This document shows positions 43,489-51,904 of a stretch of 64,000 nucleotides of DNA, in pieces (the stretch's first letter is position 1; every line of letters starts with the position of its first letter). This DNA is from Cupriavidus pampae (lineage in GTDB: Bacteria; Pseudomonadota; Gammaproteobacteria; Burkholderiales; Burkholderiaceae). The notes under the pieces are model-generated. The model was not told where the DNA came from and searched no databases. It worked only from the letters and a program-made list of their open reading frames with translations. A program made the translations under genes and the position numbers. The stretch is from NCBI RefSeq assembly GCF_914271485.1, contig NZ_CAJZAG010000005.1, positions 310,001 through 374,000 of the forward strand, in the 5' to 3' direction.

Positions 43489-46188
43489 TTACACCTTTGC
43501 CGGGTTCGGCTTGTCCAGATCGAACGCGTATTGCCGCAACGCATCCGCCACCACCTTCGCATCGATGGTGCCCTCGTCCGCGAGCGCCTTGAGCGCGCTG
43601 ACCGTGATCCAATACCGGTCGATTTCGAAGAAATCGCGCAGCTTCTCGCGCGTGTCGGAGCGGCCGAAGCCGTCGGTGCCCAGCACGACGAAGCGCTGCC
43701 GCACGAAAGGCCGCAGTTGCTCGGTCAGCGCCCTGACATAGTCGGTGGAGGCAATGACGGGGCCGGGCGCTCCTTGCAGCAGGCGCTCGAGATGCGAGAC
43801 GCGTTGCGGCTCGGTGGGATGCAGCAGGTTCCAGCGCTGGACGGCGTGCCCTTCGCGCGCGAGTTCGGTAATGCCCGGCACGCTCCACAGGTCGGCGGCC
43901 ACACCCCAGTCGCGCTCGAGCAGTTCGGCCGCGGCAATCACCTCGTTGAAGATGGTGCCCGCGCCCATCAGTTGCACGCGCGGTAGCGCAGCGTCGGCCG
44001 TCGAACGGCGGAACGCGTACATGCCGCGCACGATGTCCTCGGCCACCCCCGGGTCCTGCGGCATCGGCGGCTGTTCGTAGTTTTCGTTCATCAACGTGAC
44101 GTAATAGAAGACATCCTCCTGCTCCGTCACCATACGATGCAATCCATCCTGCATGATCACCGCGAGCTCGTAGGCAAAGGTCGGGTCATAGCTGATGCAG
44201 TTCGGTACCGTCGAAGCCTGCAATAGCGAATGGCCGTCCTGGTGCTGCAGACCCTCGCCATTGAGCGTGGTGCGGCCGGCCGTGCCGCCCAGCAGGAAGC
44301 CGCGCGAGCGCATATCGCCGGCGGCCCAGGCCAGATCGCCCACGCGCTGGAAGCCGAACATCGAGTAGAAGACGAAGAACGGGATCATGACTTCGCCGTG
44401 CGCCGAGTACGCGGTAGCCGCGGCGATCCAGTCGGACATGCCGCCAGCCTCGTTGATGCCTTCCTGCAGGATCTGGCCGCTTTCCGACTCGCGGTAGAAC
44501 ATCAACTGGCCGGAATCCTCGGGTTCGTAGCGCTGGCCATCCTGATTCCAGATGCCGATCTGCCGGAACAAGCCCTCCATGCCGAACGTGCGCGATTCGT
44601 CCGGCACGATCGGCACGATCCGCTTGCCAAGCGCCTTGTCCTTGAGCAGCACGCTGAGAAAGCGCACGAACGCCATGGTCGTGGACATCTTGCGGCCTTC
44701 GCCGGTGCCCTTGAGCAGCGCGTCGAACGCGCTCAACGGCGGCGTCGGCAGCGATTCGGCCTTCTGGCGCCGCGATGGCACGTAGCCGCCGAGCGCCTCG
44801 CGCCGCGCGTGCAGATACTCGCGCTCCTTCGAACCTTCCTCGAACGACAGATATGGAACCTCGGACAACGCCTCGTCCGAGAGTGGCAGGCGGAACTGAT
44901 CGCGAAACTTCTTCAGTTGCTCTACTTGCATCTTCTTCTGCTGATGCGTGTTGTTCAGGCCCTGCCCCGCCTCGCCCATGCCATAGCCCTTGATGGTCTT
45001 GGCCAGGATCACGGTCGGTCGACCGTTGGACGTGGTGGCCTTGGCATAGGCCGCATGAATCTTGTGCGGATCGTGGCCGCCACGGTTCAACTGCCAGATC
45101 TCGTCGTCGGTCCAGTCGGCGACCATCTGCTTCAGTTGCGGCGTATTGAAGAACTTCTCGCGCACGTAGGCACCGGACTTCGACTTGTAGGTCTGATACT
45201 CGCCGTCGACCACTTCCATCATGCGGCGCATCAATGCGCCATCGTGGTCGCGCGCCAGCAAGGCATCCCAGCGGCTGCCCCATACCAGCTTGACCACATT
45301 CCAGCCGGCGCCGCCGAACAGATGCTCCAGCTCCTGAATGATCTTGCCGTTGCCACGCACTGGCCCATCCAGCCGTTGCAGATTGCAGTTGATCACGAAG
45401 ATCAGGTTGTCCAGGCGCTCGCGGCCGGCCATGCCGATGGCGCCGAGCGATTCGGGCTCGTCCATCTCGCCGTCACCGAGGAAGGCCCACACCTTGCGGC
45501 CTTCGGTCACGGCGATGCCGCGCGCCTGCATGTACTTCATGAACCGCGCCTGATAGATGGCCATGATCGGACCAAGCCCCATCGATACGGTCGGGAACTG
45601 CCAGAAGTCCGGCATCAGCCATGGGTGCGGATACGACGGAATGCCGCCACCGCCAGTCTCCTGGCGGAAGTTGTCGAGCTGCGCGGTCGACAGCCGGCCT
45701 TCGAGGAACGCGCGCGCATAGATGCCTGGCGACGAATGCCCCTGAAAGAACACCAGATCGCCGCCGTGCGCGGCGGTCGCGCCATGCCAGAAGTGGTTGA
45801 AGCCAACGTCGTAAAGCGTGGCCGCCGAGGCGAACGATGCGATATGGCCACCGACATTGGTCTCGCGCCCGGCGCGTAGCACCATTGCCACCGCGTTCCA
45901 TCGCATATACGAGCGGATCGTATGTTCAATGGCCTGATCGCCGGGCATGACGGGCTGCATGCCGACCGGAATGGTATTGACGTACGGCGTGTCGTACGAG
46001 AATGGCGCATGCTCGGCGTTGATGCGGGTGAATTCGATTTGCTTCTGGATCAGATAATGCGCACGCTGCGAGCCCACGTTCGCGATGACCCCATTCAAGG
46101 CATCGAGCCACTCGGCGGTCTCGCCGGGATCGTCGTCGCCCTGCGCGTCGGGGATGTACTTCATGACTTCATTCGGAACTGCCGACAT
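43489..46188 (-). CDS. aceE: Pyruvate dehydrogenase E1 component (homodimeric type)
   Basis: 899 residues, full length for AceE. The ATG at 46188 has GGAGA upstream. Diagnostic blocks: NVGGHIASFASAATLYDVGFNHFW, the cofactor-site motif GDGEMDEPES with the later NCNLQRLDGPVRGNGKI, TIKGYGMGEAGQGLNNTHQQKK, and VPDESRTFGMEGLFRQIGI. It decarboxylates pyruvate and acetylates the E2 lipoyl domain. No aceF or lpd genes are in the window, so it must share E2/E3 made elsewhere. It is the first gene of the aceE-sucA-hxlR group, divergent from mug. Confidence 0.93.
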   Translation of the reverse strand: MSAVPNEVMKYIPDAQGDDDPGETAEWLDALNGVIANVGSQRAHYLIQKQIEFTRINAEHAPFSYDTPYVNTIPVGMQPVMPGDQAIEHTIRSYMRWNAVAMVLRAGRETNVGGHIASFASAATLYDVGFNHFWHGATAAHGGDLVFFQGHSSPGIYARAFLEGRLSTAQLDNFRQETGGGGIPSYPHPWLMPDFWQFPTVSMGLGPIMAIYQARFMKYMQARGIAVTEGRKVWAFLGDGEMDEPESLGAIGMAGRERLDNLIFVINCNLQRLDGPVRGNGKIIQELEHLFGGAGWNVVKLVWGSRWDALLARDHDGALMRRMMEVVDGEYQTYKSKSGAYVREKFFNTPQLKQMVADWTDDEIWQLNRGGHDPHKIHAAYAKATTSNGRPTVILAKTIKGYGMGEAGQGLNNTHQQKKMQVEQLKKFRDQFRLPLSDEALSEVPYLSFEEGSKEREYLHARREALGGYVPSRRQKAESLPTPPLSAFDALLKGTGEGRKMSTTMAFVRFLSVLLKDKALGKRIVPIVPDESRTFGMEGLFRQIGIWNQDGQRYEPEDSGQLMFYRESESGQILQEGINEAGGMSDWIAAATAYSAHGEVMIPFFVFYSMFGFQRVGDLAWAAGDMRSRGFLLGGTAGRTTLNGEGLQHQDGHSLLQASTVPNCISYDPTFAYELAVIMQDGLHRMVTEQEDVFYYVTLMNENYEQPPMPQDPGVAEDIVRGMYAFRRSTADAALPRVQLMGAGTIFNEVIAAAELLERDWGVAADLWSVPGITELAREGHAVQRWNLLHPTEPQRVSHLERLLQGAPGPVIASTDYVRALTEQLRPFVRQRFVVLGTDGFGRSDTREKLRDFFEIDRYWITVSALKALADEGTIDAKVVADALRQYAFDLDKPNPAKV

Positions 46189-46321
46189 TTGCGTCTCCAG
46201 AAGAAAACCTACGCGTTGATTCTAGGTCGCGGTTTTCCTGCTGAAATGCACATCGCCGCTAACGGCAACAAGTTGGCCTGAACCGGCTATGCGTTGGCAT
46301 CGTCCTCATCGGCGTGGCCCG

Positions 46322-46335
46322 AAATCGAACGATTT
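46322..46335. promoter_or_regulatory. Inverted repeat in the aceE/mug divergent region
   Basis: AAATCG-AA-CGATTT, a perfect 14-base dyad about 135 bases before aceE and 100 bases before mug. A possible operator; it does not match the known PdhR consensus. The remaining 246-base gap shows no gene. Confidence 0.35.
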
Positions 46336-46434
46336 TGGCCGGCATTGAAGGTCTCTCGTACACCGCACAGCGGCGGACTTCTTTATAGTCACGCCGTGAG
46401 GCATCGACGCGCCGGCAAATGACAGGACAGACAA

Positions 46435-46968
46435 GTGACAGGGTTGGAGGATTTGCTGAGGCCGGGACTGATCGGCGTCTTCTGCGGGTTGAATCCCGGC
46501 CTGCGCGCTGCGGCAACCGGCTTTCATTTCGAGGGCAATGGCAACCGGTTCTGGCAGACCATGCACCTTGCCGGCTTCACGGACCACCGACTCTCTCCGT
46601 CCGAAGGGCATCGCCTGCTCGACTACGGCTATGGGTTGACCACGGTCGTCAGCCGTCCCACCGCGAGCGCGGCCGAGTTGTCGACGCACGAGTACACCGG
46701 GAGCGCGGCGTCACTGGTAGCGCGGCTCGAACAGTTCAGGCCCGCCTATATCGCGTTTCTCGGCAAGGCCGCCTATACCTCGCTCTCCCATCAACGCACG
46801 ATCGACTGGGGCCCGCAGGCCGCCCGGCTTGGACCGTCCCGGGTCTGGGTCCTGCCCAATCCGAGCGGCCGCAACCTCGGCTTCAGCCTGCTCGAACTGG
46901 TGGAAGCCTATCGCGCATTCCGTCATGCGACGGAAGACACACAGCATGCCGATCAACCGTTCCGCTGA
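46435..46968 (+). CDS. mug: Mismatch-specific uracil/thymine-DNA glycosylase
   Basis: 177 residues from a GTG at 46435, preceded by AGGACAG. The catalytic motif is GLNPG with Asn20, and the DNA-intercalating motif is LPNPSGRNLGFS near residue 140, both as in Mug/TDG proteins. The enzyme removes uracil or ethenocytosine mispaired with guanine and starts base-excision repair. The Asn20 of this family replaces the Asp of Ung. It stands alone, with a GlxA-type regulator 75 bases after it. Confidence 0.9.
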   Translation: MTGLEDLLRPGLIGVFCGLNPGLRAAATGFHFEGNGNRFWQTMHLAGFTDHRLSPSEGHRLLDYGYGLTTVVSRPTASAAELSTHEYTGSAASLVARLEQFRPAYIAFLGKAAYTSLSHQRTIDWGPQAARLGPSRVWVLPNPSGRNLGFSLLELVEAYRAFRHATEDTQHADQPFR

Positions 46969-47043
46969 TGCGCCGCAACAGGCTGCTTCAATGGCAACAT
47001 CTGATATTCTCGAATATCGCGCCCCTGAAGTAGTGCATCCCAG

Positions 47044-48102
47044 ATGAAGCTAGCTGTTGTTGTATTTGACGGCGTTCAGGCCCTGGACGTCGCCGGCCCC
47101 ATGGACGTGTTCTCCGAGGCCAATGCGTTCCTGCCTGCGAGCAAGCGCTACGAGATCTCGATCGTGGGCGTGCGCTCCGACGGCGTCACGTGCTCCAACG
47201 GGATGACGCTGGGCGTCGCGATGGACTACACGCATTACGCCGAGCAATGCGATCTGCTGCTGGTGGCGGGCGGGCCGCGCACGCCGGCCATGCAACCCGA
47301 TCCGACCTTTGTTGCCTGGCTGCGCGACAAGACAACCACGAGCCGCCGCTTTGCCGGCATCTGCAATGGCGTCTTCCTGCTCGCCCATGCGGGCGTGCTC
47401 GATGGCCGTGAAGTCACCACGCACTGGACCGAAACCAAACGCCTGCAGGAACACTTCCCCCGCACGCACGTCCGGCCGGATCGCATCTTCGTGCGCGATG
47501 ACAACGTCTTTACGTGCGGCGGCGTCGCGGCAGCGCTCGACCTCTGCCTTGCGTTAATTGCGGAGGACCACGGTCATGCGCTGGCCATCAAGGTGGCCAA
47601 GCGTCTGATCGTCTATATCCGCCGCGATGGGGGTCAGTCGCAATACAGCCCGTACCTCGCGGTGGGCCCGCAGGAAGACTCGGTGGTCAGCAAGGCGCTG
47701 CGCTACGTCAACGACCATATCGCCGACGCGTTCTCGATCGAGGAACTGGCCGACGCCGTCGGCGTGAGCCGCCGCACGTTCAGCCGCACCTTTGCCAAGC
47801 ACGCCAAGGTCTCCCCGTCGGTCTTTGTCGAGCAGGTGCGCGTCGATTTTGCCAAGAAGCTGCTCGAGCAGACCGACATTCCGCTGAAGACCGTCGCGTT
47901 CCGCAGCGGCTTCCACAGTTCCACGCATATGCGCATGATCTTCACGCGGCGCCTCGACATTACGCCGAAGGATTTTCGGCTGCGACTGCTGCACGAGAAC
48001 CAGCGCCTGCAGGAACTGGTGGAGCCGCACCCGCAGCATGCGCCGCGCCTGGACGAGCAAGGCGCCGCGATGCTGCGTCTGACGACCACGCCGAAGCGCT
48101 AA
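47044..48102 (+). CDS. GlxA-family AraC-type regulator with DJ-1/PfpI domain
   Basis: 352 residues. The N-terminal domain (about 1-180) is DJ-1/PfpI-like (LAVVVFDGVQALDVAGPMDVFSEAN, LLLVAGGP, FAGICNGVFLLAHAGVLDGREVTTHW, with Cys at the nucleophile-elbow position). The C-terminal half is an AraC helix-turn-helix pair (FSIEELADAVGVSRRTFSRTFAKHAKVSPSVFVEQVRVDFAKKLLEQT). The family usually senses small metabolites and activates catabolic genes. No catabolic gene is adjacent in the same direction, so the target is unknown. Confidence 0.9.
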   Translation: MKLAVVVFDGVQALDVAGPMDVFSEANAFLPASKRYEISIVGVRSDGVTCSNGMTLGVAMDYTHYAEQCDLLLVAGGPRTPAMQPDPTFVAWLRDKTTTSRRFAGICNGVFLLAHAGVLDGREVTTHWTETKRLQEHFPRTHVRPDRIFVRDDNVFTCGGVAAALDLCLALIAEDHGHALAIKVAKRLIVYIRRDGGQSQYSPYLAVGPQEDSVVSKALRYVNDHIADAFSIEELADAVGVSRRTFSRTFAKHAKVSPSVFVEQVRVDFAKKLLEQTDIPLKTVAFRSGFHSSTHMRMIFTRRLDITPKDFRLRLLHENQRLQELVEPHPQHAPRLDEQGAAMLRLTTTPKR

Positions 48103-48125
48103 GCCCCTCGCTCCCTCAACGTCCC

Positions 48126-49118
48126 TCAGCGTCCCGACAGCAGCTGGCCATTCGTCAGCGAGCGGATGGTCCTGACCAGCAGCACCACGATTACCACGGT
48201 CAGGAACGCAAGCAGCACGAGAGCGAGCACCGCGAGGGGCCACACCTTGGTCGCCTCGGCGTACTTCAGCGCGGCGTTGGTCAGCGCGGCCACCGGGAAA
48301 CTCACACCCCACCAACCCGCCGTAAATGGAATGCTGCGCCGAAAGACCTTGCCGAACAGCGCCAGGAACAGGAACAGTCCGAAGTAGAACAGCACCGCCG
48401 CAAACGCGTCGATTTCCCGCGTGAAGTTCGTATAGGCCAGAAAACCGACCTCGAACGGCGCGATCATGATCATCAGCGATGGCACCATATTGCTGGGCAA
48501 CTTGTCGTGATGGATCAGCCGCGACACGATCATGGTGAAGAACACCAGCGCAATGATGGTGCCAATCGCCAGCGAGAAGATATTGAGCTCGCGCGCCCAT
48601 TCCATCGGCAGCGTGCCGCCTGCCACCGCGATATCCAGCGTCGCCACACCGGGGATAAGCCATGCGGGCAACGCATGGCCGGCATCGATCTCCCCTTTCA
48701 CCAGCCGGCTGAAGATCGTGAACGCCAGCACGATCGTGGCAATCGAACCGACGGTCCAGACGACTTCCGCCAACACCGGTGCCACCGGCGCGATCAGCGA
48801 CGAGATCAGCAGCACGGCAATCGGCACCGTGCCAAAGAAGTTGCCCGCAATGGGATGACGAAACTCACCGAGCACCGCCTGCGGATAGCGGATCGCCTTG
48901 CACAGATACGACACGGCCAGGATCACGAACAGCCCGATCGCCAGCGAACTGGCGAAGTCGGAGACGAGCGCGCCGACACCGTACTGATGCGCGGCGACCC
49001 GCCACGCCAGCGCGAGCCCCGAAATCCCCATGACGGAAGCGAACAGATTGACTGGCAGATGCCGGATCGAGATCTCGTGCTGGTCCCTTGATTGAGCGGT
49101 GTCTTGCAGTGTTTGCAT
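48126..49118 (-). CDS. SLAC1/TehA-family (TDT) transporter
   Basis: 330 residues with about ten membrane segments. The opening HLPVNLFASVMGISGLALAWRVA and the later FTAGWWGVSFPVAALTNAALKYAE match the tellurite-resistance/dicarboxylate and SLAC1 channel family (TehA, Mae1). These move tellurite, C4-dicarboxylates or small anions. TehB is not present. It is transcribed convergently with the GlxA-type gene and stands alone. Confidence 0.87.
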   Translation of the reverse strand: MQTLQDTAQSRDQHEISIRHLPVNLFASVMGISGLALAWRVAAHQYGVGALVSDFASSLAIGLFVILAVSYLCKAIRYPQAVLGEFRHPIAGNFFGTVPIAVLLISSLIAPVAPVLAEVVWTVGSIATIVLAFTIFSRLVKGEIDAGHALPAWLIPGVATLDIAVAGGTLPMEWARELNIFSLAIGTIIALVFFTMIVSRLIHHDKLPSNMVPSLMIMIAPFEVGFLAYTNFTREIDAFAAVLFYFGLFLFLALFGKVFRRSIPFTAGWWGVSFPVAALTNAALKYAEATKVWPLAVLALVLLAFLTVVIVVLLVRTIRSLTNGQLLSGR

Positions 49119-49239
49119 ATGGTGTTGTCATGGGATTGACACCGCGGCCTCCCCTCTACCCGGTGCACGACGCGAGTATAGAAGTGGCGCCGCGATATCA
49201 ATCACGGCACTTCTTGCCATCCGACAACAACCATCGCTG

Positions 49240-49262
49240 TTTTGGGCCACCGTGGCCCAAAA
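49240..49262. repeat. Perfect 23-base palindrome after the efflux operon
   Basis: TTTTGGGCCAC (49240-49250), one central base, then GTGGCCCAAAA (49252-49262). It lies just past the nodT stop codon at 49270 and 120 bases upstream of the SLAC1-type gene. As RNA it forms a hairpin, but A follows the stem on both strands, so it is not a standard terminator; an operator is equally possible. Confidence 0.6.
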
Positions 49263-49269
49263 CGCGTAC

Positions 49270-50805
49270 TTAGTCCTCGAGCTTCGCGTACACCGTCTCC
49301 CACCCACCGCCCAGCGCCTTGCACAGGCCGATCAGATTGGCCGCCGTCGCCGCGCGGCTCTGCTCGAGACTGCTCTGCGCCTGCAACAGTTGCTTCTGGA
49401 CATTGAGCACCTCGAGAAAGTCGACCGCACCGGCCTTGTAGCGCTGCTGCGCCACCGTCAGCGCTTTCTGGTTGAAGCTGACCACTGCGGCAAGCCGGTC
49501 GCGGCGGCGTTGTTCGGCGTCGTACACGACCAGGGCGTCATCGACCTCGCTCCATGCCCTGAGCACCGTCTGCCTGTAGACGATTGCCGCCTCCTGCTGT
49601 TGCGCTTCGCGCAGACGCAGCGTGCCCGTCAGGCGTCCGCCTTCGAAGATCGGCAGCGTGATCGACGGCCCGACCACAAACTGCCGCGAGGCCCAGTCGG
49701 CCAGACTCGACAACTGAAGGCTCTGGAAGCCCGCACTGCCGTTCAGCTGGATGCGCGGATAGAAGTCGGCCTTGGCCATGCCGATCGAGGCAGTGGCCGC
49801 ATGCAACTGTGCTTCCGCGCGGCGGATATCGGGCCGCCGTTGCAGCAACTCGGACGAGAAGCCGATCGGCAGTTTGGCGGGCAGCGACGGCAGTTCGCCC
49901 TCGGCCAGCGTCTCGCGCAACGCGCCGGGCTCCTGCGCCAGCAGCAGGCCGATCGCATTGATCTCGGCATCGGCGCGCGCTTCCAGCGTGGGGATCAGGC
50001 TTTCGATCGTCGCCACCTGTGCCGAAGCATTGGCCACGTCGAGGTCCGTAATCACGCCCTCGCGCTGGCGCACCTGCGTGAGGGTCTCGCTATCGCGCGC
50101 GATCTTGAGGTTTTGCTTCGCAATGTCCAGCAACGACTGGGTATCGCGCAAGTCCACATAGTCCTTGGCGAGTTCCGCGCGTACGGACAGGAGGACGGCA
50201 TTGCGATCCTCGTAGGACGCTGCCGTCAGCGCCGACGCGGCTTCCACAGTACGACGTACCCGCCCCCAGATATCAAGTTCCCATGAGGCATCGAAGCCAA
50301 ACTGCCACAGGTCATAGGGCGGCGAGCTCTTCTCGCCCGGTAGCGGCGCCACCGCGAACGGCGAATCGCCCGATGCGGACTGCGACTGGGTGCCGACCGG
50401 AGGATTGCCCAGCAGCGACAGGATGCCGTTGGGGCTGCCACGCTCGCGATAGTACGATCCGGCCGCGTCGACCTTGGGAAACTGCGCGGCGCCTGCGATC
50501 TTCAGTGCGGCGCGGCTCTGCACGAGGCGTGCCGACGCCGCGGCAAGATCAAGGTTCGACTCGACCAGACGCGCCTCCAGCGCGTTCAGGACCGGATCGT
50601 TGAACAGTGTCCACCACTCGGCCTTGAACTCGGCCTCCACCGCCCGGCTCGGTGCCTGGGCCGCTTCGGTGCGCTTGAACACCTCTGGCGTGGACGACTC
50701 GGGCCGCTGGAAGTCGGGCCCGACGGCGCAGCCTGCCAGCGCGCACAACGTCAACGCCGCCAACCACGCCCCCAAGGGACGCGAGGCAAGGTTTGCCGTG
50801 CTCAT
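49270..50805 (-). CDS. Outer-membrane efflux lipoprotein (NodT/OprM family)
   Basis: 511 residues. The signal ends in a lipobox (LCALAGC), followed by VGPDFQRPE, the usual start of NodT/OprM proteins. Two outer-membrane efflux (OEP) repeats are visible, with AQFPKVDAAGSYYRERG and FYPRIQLNGSAGFQSLQ. It forms the trimeric exit duct for the EmrAB-like pump. The ATG overlaps the stop of the membrane-fusion gene by 4 bases, and it is the last of three genes. Confidence 0.93.
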   Translation of the reverse strand: MSTANLASRPLGAWLAALTLCALAGCAVGPDFQRPESSTPEVFKRTEAAQAPSRAVEAEFKAEWWTLFNDPVLNALEARLVESNLDLAAASARLVQSRAALKIAGAAQFPKVDAAGSYYRERGSPNGILSLLGNPPVGTQSQSASGDSPFAVAPLPGEKSSPPYDLWQFGFDASWELDIWGRVRRTVEAASALTAASYEDRNAVLLSVRAELAKDYVDLRDTQSLLDIAKQNLKIARDSETLTQVRQREGVITDLDVANASAQVATIESLIPTLEARADAEINAIGLLLAQEPGALRETLAEGELPSLPAKLPIGFSSELLQRRPDIRRAEAQLHAATASIGMAKADFYPRIQLNGSAGFQSLQLSSLADWASRQFVVGPSITLPIFEGGRLTGTLRLREAQQQEAAIVYRQTVLRAWSEVDDALVVYDAEQRRRDRLAAVVSFNQKALTVAQQRYKAGAVDFLEVLNVQKQLLQAQSSLEQSRAATAANLIGLCKALGGGWETVYAKLED

Positions 50806-51893
50806 TTTCCACCTCCCGCCAGTTTCTGATTGCCGCTGTGGGAGCCGAGGTCCACCGTCGCATCCACGGACAGGCCCACGCTCAGCTCCAGCGTGGCCTT
50901 CTGGCCGCGATCGATCGTGATCTTCACCGGCACACGTTGAACGATCTTGGTGAAATTGCCCGTGGCGTTATCCGGCGCGATCGGTGCGAAGCTCACGCCG
51001 GTGGCCGGCGCAAGGCTATCGACGTGACCATGGATCTCGGTACCCGGAAAGCTGTCCACCTTGATGCTCACCTTGTCGCCGGGAGACATGTTCGCGATCT
51101 GGTTTTCCTGGAAGTTCGCCACAACGTATGCGTCCGAGATCGGCACGATGGCCGCCAGCGGCGTGCCCGCCGTGACATACGCACCGACGCGCACCGAGCG
51201 GCGACCGATCTTGCCGGCGATCGGCGCGCGGATTTCGGTGTACGACAGATTGAGCTTGGCCTGCTCCTGCACGGCCTCCGCGCGCGCCAGCGCACCGGCG
51301 GCCTTGTCGCGCTGGGTGCGCAGCACGGGCAGGTTCTGCTCCGTGGTGCTCAGCACGGCGCGATTCTGCGCCTGCTGCGCGAGCAACTCCGCCAGCGCGC
51401 TGCTCGAGCGTTGCTGCTCCTGCGTGGTGCCAGCACCCGCTTCCGACAGATTGCGGTAACGCGCGGCATTGGCACGTGCGAATTCGATCGATGCGTCATC
51501 GGCGCGCAGGCGCGCACGGGCCTGCTCGATCAACGACGGCTGGCGCGCGATCTCCGCTTCGTAGTTCGCCACGGAGGCCTGCGCCGCCACCACGTCGGCC
51601 TGCGCGCTTTGCAGCGCCGCCTTGAAGTCGCGGTCGTCGATGCGTACCAGCAGATCGCCGGGCTTGACCCACTGGTTGTCCTCGATATGCACCTCGAGAA
51701 TCTGCCCGGGCACGCGTGGCGCCACGAGCGTAAAGTCGGCCACGACATACGCATCGTTGGTGGATTCGGTACCGGGCTTGCCCAGCAGCTTCACGCAGGC
51801 CCACACGAGAATGCCAAGGATGACGAGCGCCGCAACGATACGAACAACCTTGAGAGGAGCGATGTTGAGAGGGGGGCGAGTAGCGGTTGACAT
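50802..51893 (-). CDS. HlyD/EmrA-family membrane fusion protein
   Basis: 363 residues from the ATG at 51893, with AGGGACG upstream. One N-terminal membrane helix (VVRIVAALVILGILVWACVKLL) is followed by a biotinyl-lipoyl-like domain (TNDAYVVADFTLVAPRVPGQILEVHI), a long alpha hairpin (about 95-190) and a beta-barrel segment (IRAPIAGKIGRRSVRVGAYVTAGTPLAAIV). It bridges the DHA2 pump and the outer-membrane duct. It is the second gene of the operon, 11 bases after the pump gene. Confidence 0.92.
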   Translation of the reverse strand: MSTATRPPLNIAPLKVVRIVAALVILGILVWACVKLLGKPGTESTNDAYVVADFTLVAPRVPGQILEVHIEDNQWVKPGDLLVRIDDRDFKAALQSAQADVVAAQASVANYEAEIARQPSLIEQARARLRADDASIEFARANAARYRNLSEAGAGTTQEQQRSSSALAELLAQQAQNRAVLSTTEQNLPVLRTQRDKAAGALARAEAVQEQAKLNLSYTEIRAPIAGKIGRRSVRVGAYVTAGTPLAAIVPISDAYVVANFQENQIANMSPGDKVSIKVDSFPGTEIHGHVDSLAPATGVSFAPIAPDNATGNFTKIVQRVPVKITIDRGQKATLELSVGLSVDATVDLGSHSGNQKLAGGGK

Positions 51894-51904
51894 GAAAACG
51901 TCCC

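Noticed and set aside
44230..45879. 549-codon plus-strand frame opposite aceE
   Set aside because: Antisense to conserved thiamine-diphosphate motifs of aceE; low-complexity His/Gln/Arg composition.
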